Part shown: one piece after another, positions 54,151 to 64,000 of the stretch | Layout: each line of letters begins with the position of its first letter | How positions within the stretch are numbered: position 1 is the first letter of the stretch | NCBI GenBank assembly: GCA_905215525.1 | Contig: CAJMQJ010000001.1 | Location: forward strand, 186,001-250,000 | DNA length: 64,000 nt | Source: an uncultured bacterium | GTDB taxonomy: Bacteria > Actinomycetota > Coriobacteriia > Coriobacteriales > Coriobacteriaceae | Direction: 5' to 3' | The notes under the pieces: model-generated | What the model saw: the letters and a program-made list of their open reading frames with translations, nothing else | Told to the model about the DNA's origin: nothing | The model's database searches: none | Position numbers and translations under genes: made by a program

Positions 54151-55176
54151 ATGGCACAGAGCGCGAACATGGATGCGTCGGAGCTTGCACGCGATATCGC
54201 GGCCGGCCTAGCATCGGCAACGACGGCAACGGAGCGCGCGGCACTGGTGCCCGCAGAGCTCGTCGAGGCCATTCAGCAACTTAAAACCCAACGCGACGCG
54301 GTGATCCTGGCGCACTATTACGTGGCGCCCGAGGTTCAGGCTGTGGCCGATTACGTCGGCGACAGCTTCTACCTGGCAAAGCTTGCCAAGAGCCTGCCGC
54401 AGCAGACCATCGTGCTGTGCGGCGTGGAGTTTATGGGCGAGAGCGCCAAGCTGCTCAATCCCACCAAGACCGTGCTGCTGCCCGAGCCGGGCGCGGACTG
54501 TCCCATGGCGCACATGGTCAAGCGCGAGACGGTCGATGCGGCGCGCGCCGAGTACGGCGACGACCTGGCCGTGGTCTGCTACGTCAACTCCACGGTCGAG
54601 ATCAAGAGCTGGAGTGACGTGTGCGTTACCAGCTCAAACGCCGTCAAGATCGTCTCCGAGCTGCCGCAGCAGCACATCTTGTTCATTCCCGACCAGAACC
54701 TGGGCCGCTTCGTAGCCGAGCAGGTGCCCCAAAAGCACGTCATCCTCAACAACGGCTACTGCCCGCGCCATCACATCATCACCGTCGAGCAGATCGTTGA
54801 CGCGACGGAGGCCCACCCCGACGCGCTCGTGCTGGCGCATCCCGAGTGCAAGGCCGACGTCCTGGCCGAGGCCGACTACATCGGCTCCACCGCCGGCATC
54901 ATCAAGTATGCCGAGGAGTCGGACGCGAGCGAGTTCATCATCGTGACGGTCCGCGGCGTGCTCTACGAACTTGAGCGCCGCTGCCAGGGCACCGGCAAGA
55001 AGTTCTACTTCCCTGCGGTGCAGCCCACCTGCGTCAACATGGATCTCATCACGCTCGAAAAGCTCGTGCGCTGCCTGGAGACGGGCGAGGGCGAGGTGCG
55101 GATTGGCGTGTCGGACGAGGCCGCCGATCAGGCCAAGCTCACGCTCGACCGCATGCTCGAGTACGCGGCGCGCTAA
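54151..55176 (+). CDS. nadA: Quinolinate synthase A
   Basis: NadA condenses iminoaspartate with dihydroxyacetone phosphate to quinolinate, using a [4Fe-4S] cluster. The 341-residue protein has the early motif VILAHYYVAPEVQAVADYVGD (shown in part as LAHYYVAPEVQAVADY) and the cluster cysteines in VLCGVEFMGESAK, NNGYCPRHH and QPTCVNMDL. ATG 54151 follows AGAGAGGGG; a TTG just before it is less likely. First gene of nadA-nadB-nadC-niaR, behind the palindromic operator. Confidence 0.96.
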   Translation: MAQSANMDASELARDIAAGLASATTATERAALVPAELVEAIQQLKTQRDAVILAHYYVAPEVQAVADYVGDSFYLAKLAKSLPQQTIVLCGVEFMGESAKLLNPTKTVLLPEPGADCPMAHMVKRETVDAARAEYGDDLAVVCYVNSTVEIKSWSDVCVTSSNAVKIVSELPQQHILFIPDQNLGRFVAEQVPQKHVILNNGYCPRHHIITVEQIVDATEAHPDALVLAHPECKADVLAEADYIGSTAGIIKYAEESDASEFIIVTVRGVLYELERRCQGTGKKFYFPAVQPTCVNMDLITLEKLVRCLETGEGEVRIGVSDEAADQAKLTLDRMLEYAAR

Positions 55177-55232
55177 GCCAATGTGACATGAGGGACCATC
55201 CCTTATGTCACATTACAAGGGAGAGGATTCCT

Positions 55233-56609
55233 GTGGAAACCAAACAATACCCCGATATGGAGTGCGATGTCGTCATTGCCGGTTGCGGCGTGGCGGGCCT
55301 GTATGCGGCTCTCAATCTGCCGACGAGCACGCGCGTAATCATGCTCTCCAAGGGCGCCGTCGACGAGTGCGATTCGATGCTCGCGCAGGGCGGTGTCTGC
55401 GTGCTGCCCGAAGGCTCTGACTACGATGCCTTCTTTGAGGACACCATGCACGCCGGCCATTACGAGAACCGCCGCGAGAGTGTTGACATCATGATTCGCT
55501 CGAGCCGTTCGGTCATCAATGACCTGCTGGCCATGGGCGTGGACTTTGAGCGCAAGGCCGACGGCAGCCTCGACTTTACCCGCGAGGGCGCGCACAGCCG
55601 CCCGCGCATCGCCTTCCATGCCGATATTACGGGCAAGGAGATTACGACCAAACTGCTCCAGGCTGTCCGCAAGCTGGACAACGTGCAGATTCTCGAACAC
55701 GTTGCCATGACCGATATCCTGACTGCCGAGCGCGATGGCGCCACGGCGTGCACCGGCGTCGTCGCCGTTTCCGTGGACGAGGACGATTCAGCTCGCCCCG
55801 CCGACGAGCTGACAAATGCCGCTGAGGACGTGCATGCCGGCGAGCCCTTTAAGATCCATGCCCGCCATACGCTGTGGGCAACGGGCGGCATCGGCGGCGT
55901 ATACGACCACTCGACCAACTACCCGCAGCTCACGGGCGATGCCTGCTATATCGCTCAGGAGCATGGCATTAAGATGGAGCACCTGGACTACGTGCAGATC
56001 CATCCCACGGGACTGTTCTCGCCGCAGCCGGGCCGCACCTTCCTGATCAGCGAGAGCTGCCGCGGCGAAGGCGCAATTTTGCTCAACGCCGCCGGCGAGC
56101 GCTTTACCGACGAGCTGCAGCCGCGCGATGTTGTCGCCGCCGCTATTCGCGAGCAGATGAAGCTCGACGGCACCGAGCACGAGTGGCTGAGCTTTGCCCC
56201 CGTCGAGCGCGACGTGGTGACCGGGCATTTTGCCAATATCCGTGCGCGCTGCCTGGAGGACGGACGCGACATCCTGGACGAGCCCATCCCTGTCACACCC
56301 ACGCAGCACTACTTTATGGGCGGCGTATGGGTCGACAAGGACGGCCGCACCTCGATGCCCGAGCTCTACGCCGCCGGCGAGACGGCTTGCAATGGCGTGC
56401 ACGGCAAGAACCGCCTGGCTTCTAACAGCCTGCTCGAGTCCCTAGTTTGGGGCCGCCGCGCTGCTTGGCGTATGCGCACCGGCGAGTCGCTGACCGTGGA
56501 GCAGGCCGGTGAGCCCGCACTTGACGGGCGTCACCGCGCCCTGAGCGCCGATACCCTTGCAATCGATGATTTGGCCCGTGCCGCCGGCACGCAGGCCGTG
56601 GAGGAGTAG
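55233..56609 (+). CDS. nadB: L-aspartate oxidase
   Basis: NadB oxidises L-aspartate to iminoaspartate with FAD. The 458-residue flavoprotein has the N-terminal dinucleotide fold VVIAGCGVAGLYAAL and the family motifs SMLAQGGVC, DYVQIHPTG, SESCRGEGA and LYAAGETACNGVHG with NRLASNSLLE. The start is GTG 55233 with GGAGAGGA upstream; the ATG at 55188 lies in the short gap behind nadA and is not supported. It lacks a long C-terminal helical domain, so it is slightly short for the family. Confidence 0.94.
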   Translation: METKQYPDMECDVVIAGCGVAGLYAALNLPTSTRVIMLSKGAVDECDSMLAQGGVCVLPEGSDYDAFFEDTMHAGHYENRRESVDIMIRSSRSVINDLLAMGVDFERKADGSLDFTREGAHSRPRIAFHADITGKEITTKLLQAVRKLDNVQILEHVAMTDILTAERDGATACTGVVAVSVDEDDSARPADELTNAAEDVHAGEPFKIHARHTLWATGGIGGVYDHSTNYPQLTGDACYIAQEHGIKMEHLDYVQIHPTGLFSPQPGRTFLISESCRGEGAILLNAAGERFTDELQPRDVVAAAIREQMKLDGTEHEWLSFAPVERDVVTGHFANIRARCLEDGRDILDEPIPVTPTQHYFMGGVWVDKDGRTSMPELYAAGETACNGVHGKNRLASNSLLESLVWGRRAAWRMRTGESLTVEQAGEPALDGRHRALSADTLAIDDLARAAGTQAVEE

Positions 56610-56612
56610 ACC

Positions 56613-57473
56613 ATGAATCCCATTACCATGAAGCTCGTCGTCGATGATCTGATTTTGCAGGCTCTGCGCGAGGACATCACGTTTGAGGACGTGAGTACGG
56701 CGAGCGTGTGCCCCACGGCGCGCCCCGCTACCGTTGAGCTCATCGCCAAGGCCGATGGCATTATCGCCGGCCTGGACGTATTCGCTCGCACCTTTGAGCT
56801 GCTGGATCCGCAGAGCTCCGTGTTGTTCGATGTTTCGGATGGCGACGAGGTGCATGCCGGCGACCACGTGGGCCAGGTGCGCGGCGACGCGCGCGTGCTG
56901 CTTTCGGGCGAGCGCGTGGCGCTCAACTACCTGCAGCGCATGAGCGGCATCGCTACCTACACGCACAGCATGGCCGCGGCGCTCGAGGGAACCAAGACCG
57001 TGCTCGTCGACACGCGCAAGACCACGCCGGGCATGCGCGTGTTTGAGAAGGCGGCGGTTGAGATTGGCGGCGGCAGCAACCACCGCTACAACCTGTCGAC
57101 GGCCGTCATGCTCAAGGACAACCACATCGATGCCGCCGGCGGCGTGATGCGTGCGATCGAGATGGCGCGCGCCCATGCATCGTTTACCACGACGGTCGAG
57201 ATCGAGTGCGAGAACCTGGACATGGTGCGCGAGGCCGTGGAAGCCGGCGCCGACATCATCATGTTCGACAACATGACCCACGACGACATGGCTGCCGCGA
57301 TTGAGCTTATCGATGGCCGCGCCAAGACCGAGTGCTCGGGCAACGTGGACGCCAGCAACATTCGCGCCCTGGCCGATCTGGGTGTCGACTATATTAGCTC
57401 GGGCGCCCTGACGCACTCTGCGCCGATCCTCGACCTCTCGCTTAAGCACCTGCGTCTGCTGGACGGTAAATAA
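56613..57473 (+). CDS. nadC: Nicotinate-nucleotide pyrophosphorylase (quinolinate phosphoribosyltransferase)
   Basis: NadC joins quinolinate with PRPP to nicotinate mononucleotide. The 286-residue enzyme shows NYLQRMSGIAT, VDTRKTTPGMR, GGGSNHRYNLS, MLKDNHI and VDYISSGALTHS, all family signatures. It begins 3 bases after nadB and its stop overlaps the niaR start, so the operon is tight. Confidence 0.96.
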   Translation: MNPITMKLVVDDLILQALREDITFEDVSTASVCPTARPATVELIAKADGIIAGLDVFARTFELLDPQSSVLFDVSDGDEVHAGDHVGQVRGDARVLLSGERVALNYLQRMSGIATYTHSMAAALEGTKTVLVDTRKTTPGMRVFEKAAVEIGGGSNHRYNLSTAVMLKDNHIDAAGGVMRAIEMARAHASFTTTVEIECENLDMVREAVEAGADIIMFDNMTHDDMAAAIELIDGRAKTECSGNVDASNIRALADLGVDYISSGALTHSAPILDLSLKHLRLLDGK

Positions 57474-58018
57474 TGAACGCCCGCGAGCGTCGCCGTGCCA
57501 TCATGGGCGTGCTCGAAGGAGCCAAGGAGCCCGTTTCGGGCAGCGCACTTGCCCGCGAGGTTGGCGTGAGCCGTCAGGTCGTGGTTCAGGATATTGCCCT
57601 GTTGCGTGCCGATGGGCACGATATCGTGGCGACCAACCGCGGCTACGTGCTGCAGGAAGCCGCGAGTAGCCCCGCCGTGCCCACGCGTCTTGTTAAGGTT
57701 CGCCACAGCGTTGAGCAGGCAGGCGATGAGCTCACGAGTATCGTCGACGCCGGCGGCGCCGTGCTCAACGTGATCGTCAATCACCGCGTGTACGGTAAGA
57801 TCACGGCCGACCTGGACATTCGCAATCGTCGCGATGTTGAGCGCTACCTGCACGATATCGAGAGCGGCAAGAGCTTTCCACTATTAACGGTGACGAGCGG
57901 CTATCACTTCCATCGCATTGCGGCAGAGGATGAGCAAACCCTCGACGAGATCGAGGCCATGCTCAAGGAGAAGGGCTACCTTGCCGATTTAATGCCCTAC
58001 GAGGATGATTTGTCCTAG
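57473..58018 (+). CDS. niaR: NiaR-type repressor of NAD synthesis
   Basis: A 181-residue regulator. The N-terminal winged helix (HTH_11, VSGSALAREVGVSRQVVVQDIALLR shown in part as SALAREVGVSRQVVVQD) is followed by the 3H domain. The three His motifs are VRHSVEQAG, VNHRVYGKI and GYHFHRI, the nicotinate/metal-binding site. NiaR senses nicotinic acid and represses NAD genes. It overlaps nadC by one base (TAATG). The palindrome before nadA is its probable operator, giving feedback on its own operon. Confidence 0.93.
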   Translation: MNARERRRAIMGVLEGAKEPVSGSALAREVGVSRQVVVQDIALLRADGHDIVATNRGYVLQEAASSPAVPTRLVKVRHSVEQAGDELTSIVDAGGAVLNVIVNHRVYGKITADLDIRNRRDVERYLHDIESGKSFPLLTVTSGYHFHRIAAEDEQTLDEIEAMLKEKGYLADLMPYEDDLS

Positions 58019-58027
58019 AACACATGC

Positions 58028-58070
58028 AAAAGGAGGCCTCCGCGGCGATGCGGAGGCCTCCTTTTTGTTT
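58028..58070 (+). terminator. Terminator of the nad operon
   Basis: AAAAGGAGGCCTCCGC (58028-58043) pairs with GCGGAGGCCTCCTTTT (58050-58065) followed by TGTTT. A textbook intrinsic terminator; it also faces the convergent ferredoxin gene. Confidence 0.88.
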
Positions 58071-58109
58071 GTGCACGGTGTACTTTTGAGTGTGCAGGTG
58101 GGGGAGTTG

Positions 58110-58295
58110 TTACTCCTCGACGATCTCGGTGATCGCGCCAGCGGGGCAAGCGTCCTGGCAAGCGCCACAGGCGACGCAGGAGTCCTCGTCGGCGACGGTA
58201 GCGACGTCCTGGAGCTCCAGAACGCCAGCGGGGCAGGAGTCGACGCAAACGCCACAAGCGATGCACTCGTCGGCATCAATTACGGGATGAGCCAT
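58110..58295 (-). CDS. 2[4Fe-4S] ferredoxin
   Basis: A 61-residue electron carrier with two cluster motifs, CIACGVCVDSCP and CVACGACQDACP. It has the length of clostridial-type ferredoxins. GAGGAAACTACC lies before ATG 58295. It is convergent with niaR and divergent from dnaK. Partners are not visible here; hydrogenase or oxidoreductases elsewhere are plausible. Confidence 0.93.
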   Translation of the reverse strand: MAHPVIDADECIACGVCVDSCPAGVLELQDVATVADEDSCVACGACQDACPAGAITEIVEE

Positions 58296-58837
58296 GGTAG
58301 TTTCCTCTCTGTTGACCGACGCTACAGGCGATGCGCGCCGGTTTGATTCGGGCAAAAACATACCACGGGAGCGACCGTTTGCAATACCCTCTGGCCGGCA
58401 TCTTCATACCGTTCGCCGAGTATGCCAAGGTTTACTAAAAAACGCGCAGGTGGGGCCGCTGAGCTGCGCAAATGTTAGCTAAAGGTGACTTGAAATATTG
58501 AGCTATTGAGCGCGCTTTGGAAAGCGCATCCCATTATTTGGCCGAAAAACGGGTCGAACTTTCCCCAGGGAAGCCCGGGGCCGCCATGTGCGCTCCCAAG
58601 CCCAAACCTCAGCCATCTCTACATAGATCTCAATAGATCTGCCGAGAACTCAAACAGTGCATCTACCTGCGCATTTGAGAACCTAAACTCTCAGAGATAA
58701 GAAATCTTATATGAATTGACTTAGATTTTGTATATTCCGGCCCATAAGGGGATACACTACATCCTGAAAGACAAGCCGAAGCGCCACACGACAGACCGTC
58801 GAGGCGGCGCGAACGCAAAAGAGAGAGGGAATTTCTA
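58296..58837. promoter_or_regulatory. Divergent region before dnaK, weak promoter and HAIR-like site
   Basis: A 542-base gap with no gene. TTGTAT (58728-58733), a 17-base spacer and GATACA (58751-58756) are a possible dnaK promoter. TTTGAG (58674) and ACTC (58687) form an imperfect HAIR-like dyad for HspR; the consensus CTTGAGT-N7-ACTCAAG is not met. A hairpin GCGCTTT/AAAGCGC lies at 58512-58527. Confidence 0.35.
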
Positions 58838-60730
<1,893 letters not shown>

Positions 60731-60732
60731 TC

Positions 60733-61575
60733 ATGTCCGCCCGTAAAGCTCGCACGGAGGCGGCCACCGCTGGCGCCGCCCCCGTTGACTCTGAGGAGAA
60801 GGACGTGAAGATTCCCGTAGAGGCCGTCGACGATACCGAGGCCAACGAGGCCGAGGCCGCCGAGGCTGCCGAGAACCAGGTAGAGGATTCCAACAAGGAG
60901 GCGACGATGACCGAGGACGAGATGGTGGAAGCCGCTATCCGCGCCGGTGAGGAAGCCGCCGACAACGACTTTAAGCTCAAGTTCGAGCAGGCCCAAAAGG
61001 AGCTTGCCGACGTACGGAGCGAGCTCGATGCTGCGGCAGAGGCTCAGAAGGCCGCCGAGGACAAGGCAAAGGACGCCACCGAGCGTACCGCCCGTCTGCA
61101 GGCCGACTGGGAGAACTTCCGTCGCCGCACCGCCAGCGAGCGTATCGCCGAGCGCGAGCGCGCGACCGAGAAGCTTGTCACCGCGCTGTTGCCGGTGGTT
61201 GACGATATCGAGCGTGCAATCGACCATGCCCGTAGCCAGGAGCTTTCCGACGACTTTAAGCAGTTCGTCGATGGCGTTGATGCGGTGCATGCCAAGCTGC
61301 TCGATGTGTTTGCGCACGAGGGCGTTGAGCCCATCGACCCCAAGGGCGAGGCGTTCGATCCGCTCGAGCACCAGGCCGTGGGGCGTGTCGAGGACGCATC
61401 GCAGTACGACGAGACCGTCAACGACGTGTACCAGAAGGGCTACCGCATGGCGGACCGCATCCTGCGCTCCGCGATGGTGACGGTGACCTACGGTGGCGAG
61501 AAGCGCCCCGCACCGGAGCCCGAAGCGGCGCCCGAGGATGCTGCGGCCGATACGGCTGAGAGCACCGAGGAGTAA
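60733..61575 (+). CDS. grpE: Nucleotide exchange factor GrpE
   Basis: GrpE releases ADP from DnaK. At 280 residues it is longer than usual because of an acidic Ala/Glu-rich N-terminal extension (about 1-75). Its core has the long coiled helix and the signature RLQADWENFRRRTASE, with VDDIERAI and VEPIDPKGEAFDPLEHQAV in the C-terminal domain (in part). It begins 2 bases after dnaK. Confidence 0.96.
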   Translation: MSARKARTEAATAGAAPVDSEEKDVKIPVEAVDDTEANEAEAAEAAENQVEDSNKEATMTEDEMVEAAIRAGEEAADNDFKLKFEQAQKELADVRSELDAAAEAQKAAEDKAKDATERTARLQADWENFRRRTASERIAERERATEKLVTALLPVVDDIERAIDHARSQELSDDFKQFVDGVDAVHAKLLDVFAHEGVEPIDPKGEAFDPLEHQAVGRVEDASQYDETVNDVYQKGYRMADRILRSAMVTVTYGGEKRPAPEPEAAPEDAAADTAESTEE

Positions 61576-61580
61576 TTGAG

Positions 61581-61612
61581 AAGGGCCCCGGGGCAACACC
61601 CGGGGCCCTTTC
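61581..61612 (+). terminator. Hairpin between grpE and dnaJ
   Basis: AAGGGCCCCGGG (61581-61592) pairs perfectly with CCCGGGGCCCTT (61599-61610), with a short T tail. It probably lowers transcription from dnaK-grpE into dnaJ-hspR. Confidence 0.75.
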
Positions 61613-61682
61613 TGGCCTAGTGCCATATGACAGTATGAGCCGCCGCCCGTTGAGCGGTGGATGAAACAGGAGAGGAGCTACG

Positions 61683-62642
61683 ATGGCTGCAGGCAAAACC
61701 TTCTATGACATCCTGGGCGTATCCAAGAGCGCCTCCGACAAAGAGATCAAGAGCGCGTTTCGCAAGCTCGCGCAAAAATACCACCCCGATGCCGGCGGCG
61801 ACGAGGCCAAGTTCAAGGAGATTAGCGAGGCTTACGAGACGCTTTCGGACGAGAAGAAGCGCAAAGAGTACGACCAGATGCTCATGTTCGGCGGCATGCC
61901 GGGCGCGGGCGGCGCGTATGGCGGCGGCTACGGTGCCGGCGCGGGCGCCAGCGGCTGGGGCGATATCTTCGACAGCATCTTTAGCGGCAACGGCGCTTGG
62001 GGCAGCGATTGGGGCTCGGGCTTTGCCGGGGCTGCGGGTAATGCCGGCGCGGGCCGCAGCCGTGCTCGCAAGGGCGGCGACCTGTCGCTGACCGTCGACG
62101 TGACGGCTGAGGACGCGTTTCGCGGCGTGACGCACAAGGTTACCTACCGCATTCCCTCGACGGGCGAGCAGCAGACCATTACGGTCTCGGTGCCCGCGGG
62201 CGCGGTCGACGGTGGCAAGCTGCGCTATAAGCGTCGCGGCGAGTATGGCGTTGCCGGCGGCGAGCGCGGCGACCTGGTCGTGACCACGCACGTGGAGGAG
62301 CACCCGCTGTTTAAGCGCAAAGGTGCCGACGTGACCATGGAGGTACCGGTCTCGGTCTACGAGGCGGCGCTCGGCTGCACGGTGGACGTGCCCACGCCCG
62401 GCGGGGCGACGGTTCGTCTGAAGGTTCCCGCGGGTACCCAGACGGGCAAGAAGTTCCGCTTTAAGGAAATGGGGGCGCCTGACGTTAAGCACCGTGGCCG
62501 CACGGGCGCGCTGCTCGTCGAGATCAAGGTGCAGGTCCCCACGAACCTGTCTGACGACGAGCGCGATGCCATGACCAAGCTGCGTGAGGCCGACACGCGC
62601 GACTATCGCGAGAAGGTCAACCGTTACAAGGCGACGTACTAG
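61683..62642 (+). CDS. dnaJ: DnaJ/CbpA-type co-chaperone without zinc finger
   Basis: A 319-residue Hsp40. The J-domain (1-70) has the HPD motif in [17 protein letters not shown] Gly-rich region follows, then two C-terminal beta domains ([18 protein letters not shown]). The four CxxCxGxG repeats of classical DnaJ are missing, so this is a type II (CbpA-like) protein. It stimulates DnaK ATPase. GGAGAGGAG lies before the ATG. A classical zinc-finger DnaJ may lie elsewhere. Confidence 0.92.
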   Translation: MAAGKTFYDILGVSKSASDKEIKSAFRKLAQKYHPDAGGDEAKFKEISEAYETLSDEKKRKEYDQMLMFGGMPGAGGAYGGGYGAGAGASGWGDIFDSIFSGNGAWGSDWGSGFAGAAGNAGAGRSRARKGGDLSLTVDVTAEDAFRGVTHKVTYRIPSTGEQQTITVSVPAGAVDGGKLRYKRRGEYGVAGGERGDLVVTTHVEEHPLFKRKGADVTMEVPVSVYEAALGCTVDVPTPGGATVRLKVPAGTQTGKKFRFKEMGAPDVKHRGRTGALLVEIKVQVPTNLSDDERDAMTKLREADTRDYREKVNRYKATY

Positions 62643-62714
62643 GGCGGTCGCGGCGCACGCCCACGCCCGCGGGCTTATGATGGACGATAACGAGACGGAA
62701 AGGGGTCAGGTAGC

Positions 62715-63131
62715 ATGGCCGAGGACAATAGGAACAAACCGCTGTACATGATCAGCGTGGCGGCCGAGCTGACCGGCATGCACCCGCAGACTCTGCGCGT
62801 CTACGAGTCCAAGGGCCTGGTGAACCCCCAGCGCTCGGGCGGTAACACGCGCCTGTATTCGCGTGCCGATATCGAGCGCTTGGAGCTCATCAACCAGCTG
62901 ACCGACGAGGGCATCAACCTTGCCGGCGTGGTGCGCATCCTCGATATGAAGGAGCGCGCCGAGGAGCGCGAGCGCGAGAACGAGAAGCTCCGCGCCCGCG
63001 TGCGCCAGCTCGAGGACGAGCTGCACGAGTACAAGATGCAGAAGAAGATCACCGCCCTGGCCCCGCGCGACGGCTCGGTTAACCCCGAGCAAGTTATGCG
63101 CAAACTGCTAGGTACGGGTGGCGACCTATAG
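62715..63131 (+). CDS. hspR: HspR, MerR-family heat-shock repressor
   Basis: A 138-residue MerR-type regulator at the end of the dnaK operon, as in Streptomyces. The winged helix holds MISVAAELTGMHPQTLRVYE and RLYSRADIERLELI. A coiled coil (about 80-110) and a Lys-rich tail follow, ending MRKLLGTGGDL. HspR, with DnaK as corepressor, binds HAIR sites. A diverged copy of its last 11 codons and stop lies downstream at 63180-63215. Confidence 0.93.
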   Translation: MAEDNRNKPLYMISVAAELTGMHPQTLRVYESKGLVNPQRSGGNTRLYSRADIERLELINQLTDEGINLAGVVRILDMKERAEERERENEKLRARVRQLEDELHEYKMQKKITALAPRDGSVNPEQVMRKLLGTGGDL

Positions 63132-63151
63132 CTCCGCCGACGCTGCCGGGC

Positions 63152-63178
63152 ACTCATTGGGGACAGACTTAAATGAGT
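63152..63178. repeat. GGGGACAGACTTA short palindrome
   Basis: ACTCATT/AATGAGT arms around GGGGACAGACTTA. It lies exactly between the hspR stop and the duplicated hspR tail. Confidence 0.85.
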
Positions 63179-63179
63179 G

Positions 63180-63215
63180 ATGCGCAAGCTGCTGGGCGCC
63201 GGAGGAGATTTGTAG
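63180..63215 (+). pseudogene. Duplicated, diverged 3' end of hspR
   Basis: ATGCGC through TAG at 63213-63215 encodes MRKLLGAGGDL and a stop, nearly the same 11 residues as the true hspR end (MRKLLGTGGDL) but with several synonymous base changes. It has no coding region upstream. The TAG is fused to structured element copy C. Confidence 0.85.
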
Positions 63216-63353
63216 TTACGCGGTTTTAGCAAACCGCGTAACGGCTCGATGCTGCAAGCCCGCCAGAGCGGCAATCTGACGTTCAATCGTCGGTCGCGTA
63301 CCGAAGTACGCTTCCCTCCTCTTTCACGTCACCTTGCTCGCTCTGGCGGGCTT
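63215..63353 (+). ncRNA. Structured repeat element, copy C
   Basis: P1 lies at 63215-63226 with 63231-63242, P2 at 63256-63270 with 63339-63353, P2b TGACGT/ACGTCA at 63277-63282 with 63326-63331, and P3 tip GCGTAC-CGAA-GTACGC at 63296-63311. P1 differs from copy A by an exchanged GC/CG pair on both arms. The shared tail AACATCGGCGTTG and a GGGGAC hairpin follow. Confidence 0.75.
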
Positions 63354-63389
63354 TCGCTGTCTGCGCCAAAACATCGGCGTTGTTATGGG

Positions 63390-63418
63390 TAGTCATTGGG
63401 GACGTTCTTAAATGACTA
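63390..63418. repeat. GGGGACGTTCTTA short palindrome
   Basis: TAGTCATT/AATGACTA arms, the same as the copy at 32885. It follows the tail of structured element C. Confidence 0.85.
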
Positions 63419-63470
63419 GTCGAAAGGGACACTCTTGCACCAGATCTGCCGGACCACGCTGGGCTCGTCC

Positions 63471-63576
63471 TTTACTTTACTGAGATAAAGTGAACGTGTA
63501 GATTCGTAACCCACTCGCAACCGTTCTATGGCACGATATTGAACGAATGTATGCTATGCGCCCGAGCCTTTCGGGC
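63471..63576 (+). promoter_or_regulatory. Possible operator and leader hairpin of the hydratase gene
   Basis: TTTACTTTA (63471-63479) and TAAAGTGAA (63486-63494) form an imperfect dyad. GCCCGA/TCGGGC (63560-63565 with 63571-63576) is a small hairpin just before the ribosome site. No clear promoter is seen. Confidence 0.35.
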
Positions 63577-63591
63577 AGAGTGGGAGACAGT

Positions 63592-64000
63592 ATGGTCAAG
63601 CTGTACGAGGACGGCATCTACCTGCGCGGCGGCAGCGAGGTTGTGCCTGCGGCCGAGGCTGCCGAGCGCGGTATTACGCAGACGCCTGAGGACGCCAAGC
63701 GCGGCACCATCGCGTATTCGATCCTTCAGGCACACAACACGTCCGGCGACCCCGAGGCGCTCAAGATTCGTTTCGATGCCATGGCGAGCCACGACATCAC
63801 CTTTGTCGGCATCATCCAGACGGCGCGTGCCTCGGGCATGGGGCAGTTCCCACTGCCCTACGTGCTCACCAACTGCCACAACTCGCTGTGCGCCGTGGGC
63901 GGCACTATCAACGAGGACGACCACGTCTTCGGTCTCTCGGCTGCCAAAAAGTACGGCGGTATCTTCGTTCCGCCCCATATCGCGGTCATCCATTCCTTTA
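63592..64000 (+). CDS. Aconitase-family hydratase, N-terminal part (cut by window end)
   Basis: The first 136 residues of a hydratase. The segments [35 protein letters not shown] (in part) and [20 protein letters not shown] are typical of a clostridial and coriobacterial aconitase-superfamily hydratase. The reaction in this organism is unknown. GGGAG lies before ATG 63592. The frame runs to the end of the window. Confidence 0.75.
   Translation, partial: MVKLYEDGIYLRGGSEVVPAAEAAERGITQTPEDAKRGTIAYSILQAHNTSGDPEALKIRFDAMASHDITFVGIIQTARASGMGQFPLPYVLTNCHNSLCAVGGTINEDDHVFGLSAAKKYGGIFVPPHIAVIHSF

Noticed and set aside
58674..58693. HAIR operator for HspR before dnaK
   Set aside because: Only about half the consensus bases match and the spacing is off by one. 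Mentioned only as a weak candidate.

Overview
The window reads as a high-GC Gram-positive chromosome from the Coriobacteriia, most like Collinsella. This is inferred from GC-rich codon use, a 12-helix membrane protein carrying a LuxR-type DNA-binding tail, the dnaK-grpE-dnaJ-hspR arrangement, abundant PTS and GH1 sugar genes, and short GGGGAC-containing intergenic palindromes in many gaps. No species call is possible from sequence alone. I found no tRNA, rRNA, CRISPR array or replication origin.

Layout. 1-5.6 kb: end of glpK, luxS, then an AT-richer module (LicT antiterminator, PTS EIIBC, esterase) and a DUF4867 gene. 5.9-11.7 kb: a GH1 phospho-glycosidase and a three-gene sensory system (degenerate 7TM sensor, histidine kinase, LuxR-type regulator). 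11.9-16.2 kb (minus): DUF4428 protein, zinc-ribbon membrane protein, SPFH protein and lipoprotein. 16.5-25 kb: two hydrolases, a second PTS EIIBC, a DUF4038-type glycosidase and a LuxR membrane regulator. 25.1-28.7 kb: small anchored protein, zinc-ribbon protein and two paralogous lipoproteins. 28.8-33.7 kb: mgtA, pyrE and an XRE regulator fused to a desulfoferrodoxin-like domain. 33.8-40.8 kb: RpiR and AraC regulators, a large glycosidase, a second GH1 enzyme and a stand-alone PTS EIIA. 41-50 kb: lipoprotein, HAD phosphatase, hypE-hypD-hypC-hypF, nikR and trxA. 50-54 kb: a scrambled island with a truncated GHKL kinase, a membrane protein, a complete IS3-family element and a decayed second one. 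54-58.3 kb: nadA-nadB-nadC-niaR and a ferredoxin. 58.8-63.1 kb: dnaK-grpE-dnaJ-hspR, then the start of an aconitase-like hydratase.

Working together. Both EIIBC proteins lack an IIA domain, so the lone EIIA may serve them and feed the GH1 enzymes. NikR and the hyp genes point to nickel-dependent [NiFe] hydrogenase maturation, although hypA, hypB and the hydrogenase lie elsewhere. NiaR probably represses nadABC through a 19-bp-arm palindrome. HspR should autoregulate the chaperone operon.

The most unusual feature is non-coding: a roughly 140-bp structured element present three times (32683, 41626, 63215), each next to a stop codon. Its helices differ between copies by compensating base changes. 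Around it are several families of short palindromes and one 127-bp giant hairpin. One copy of the structured element sits behind a diverged second copy of the last 11 codons of hspR.
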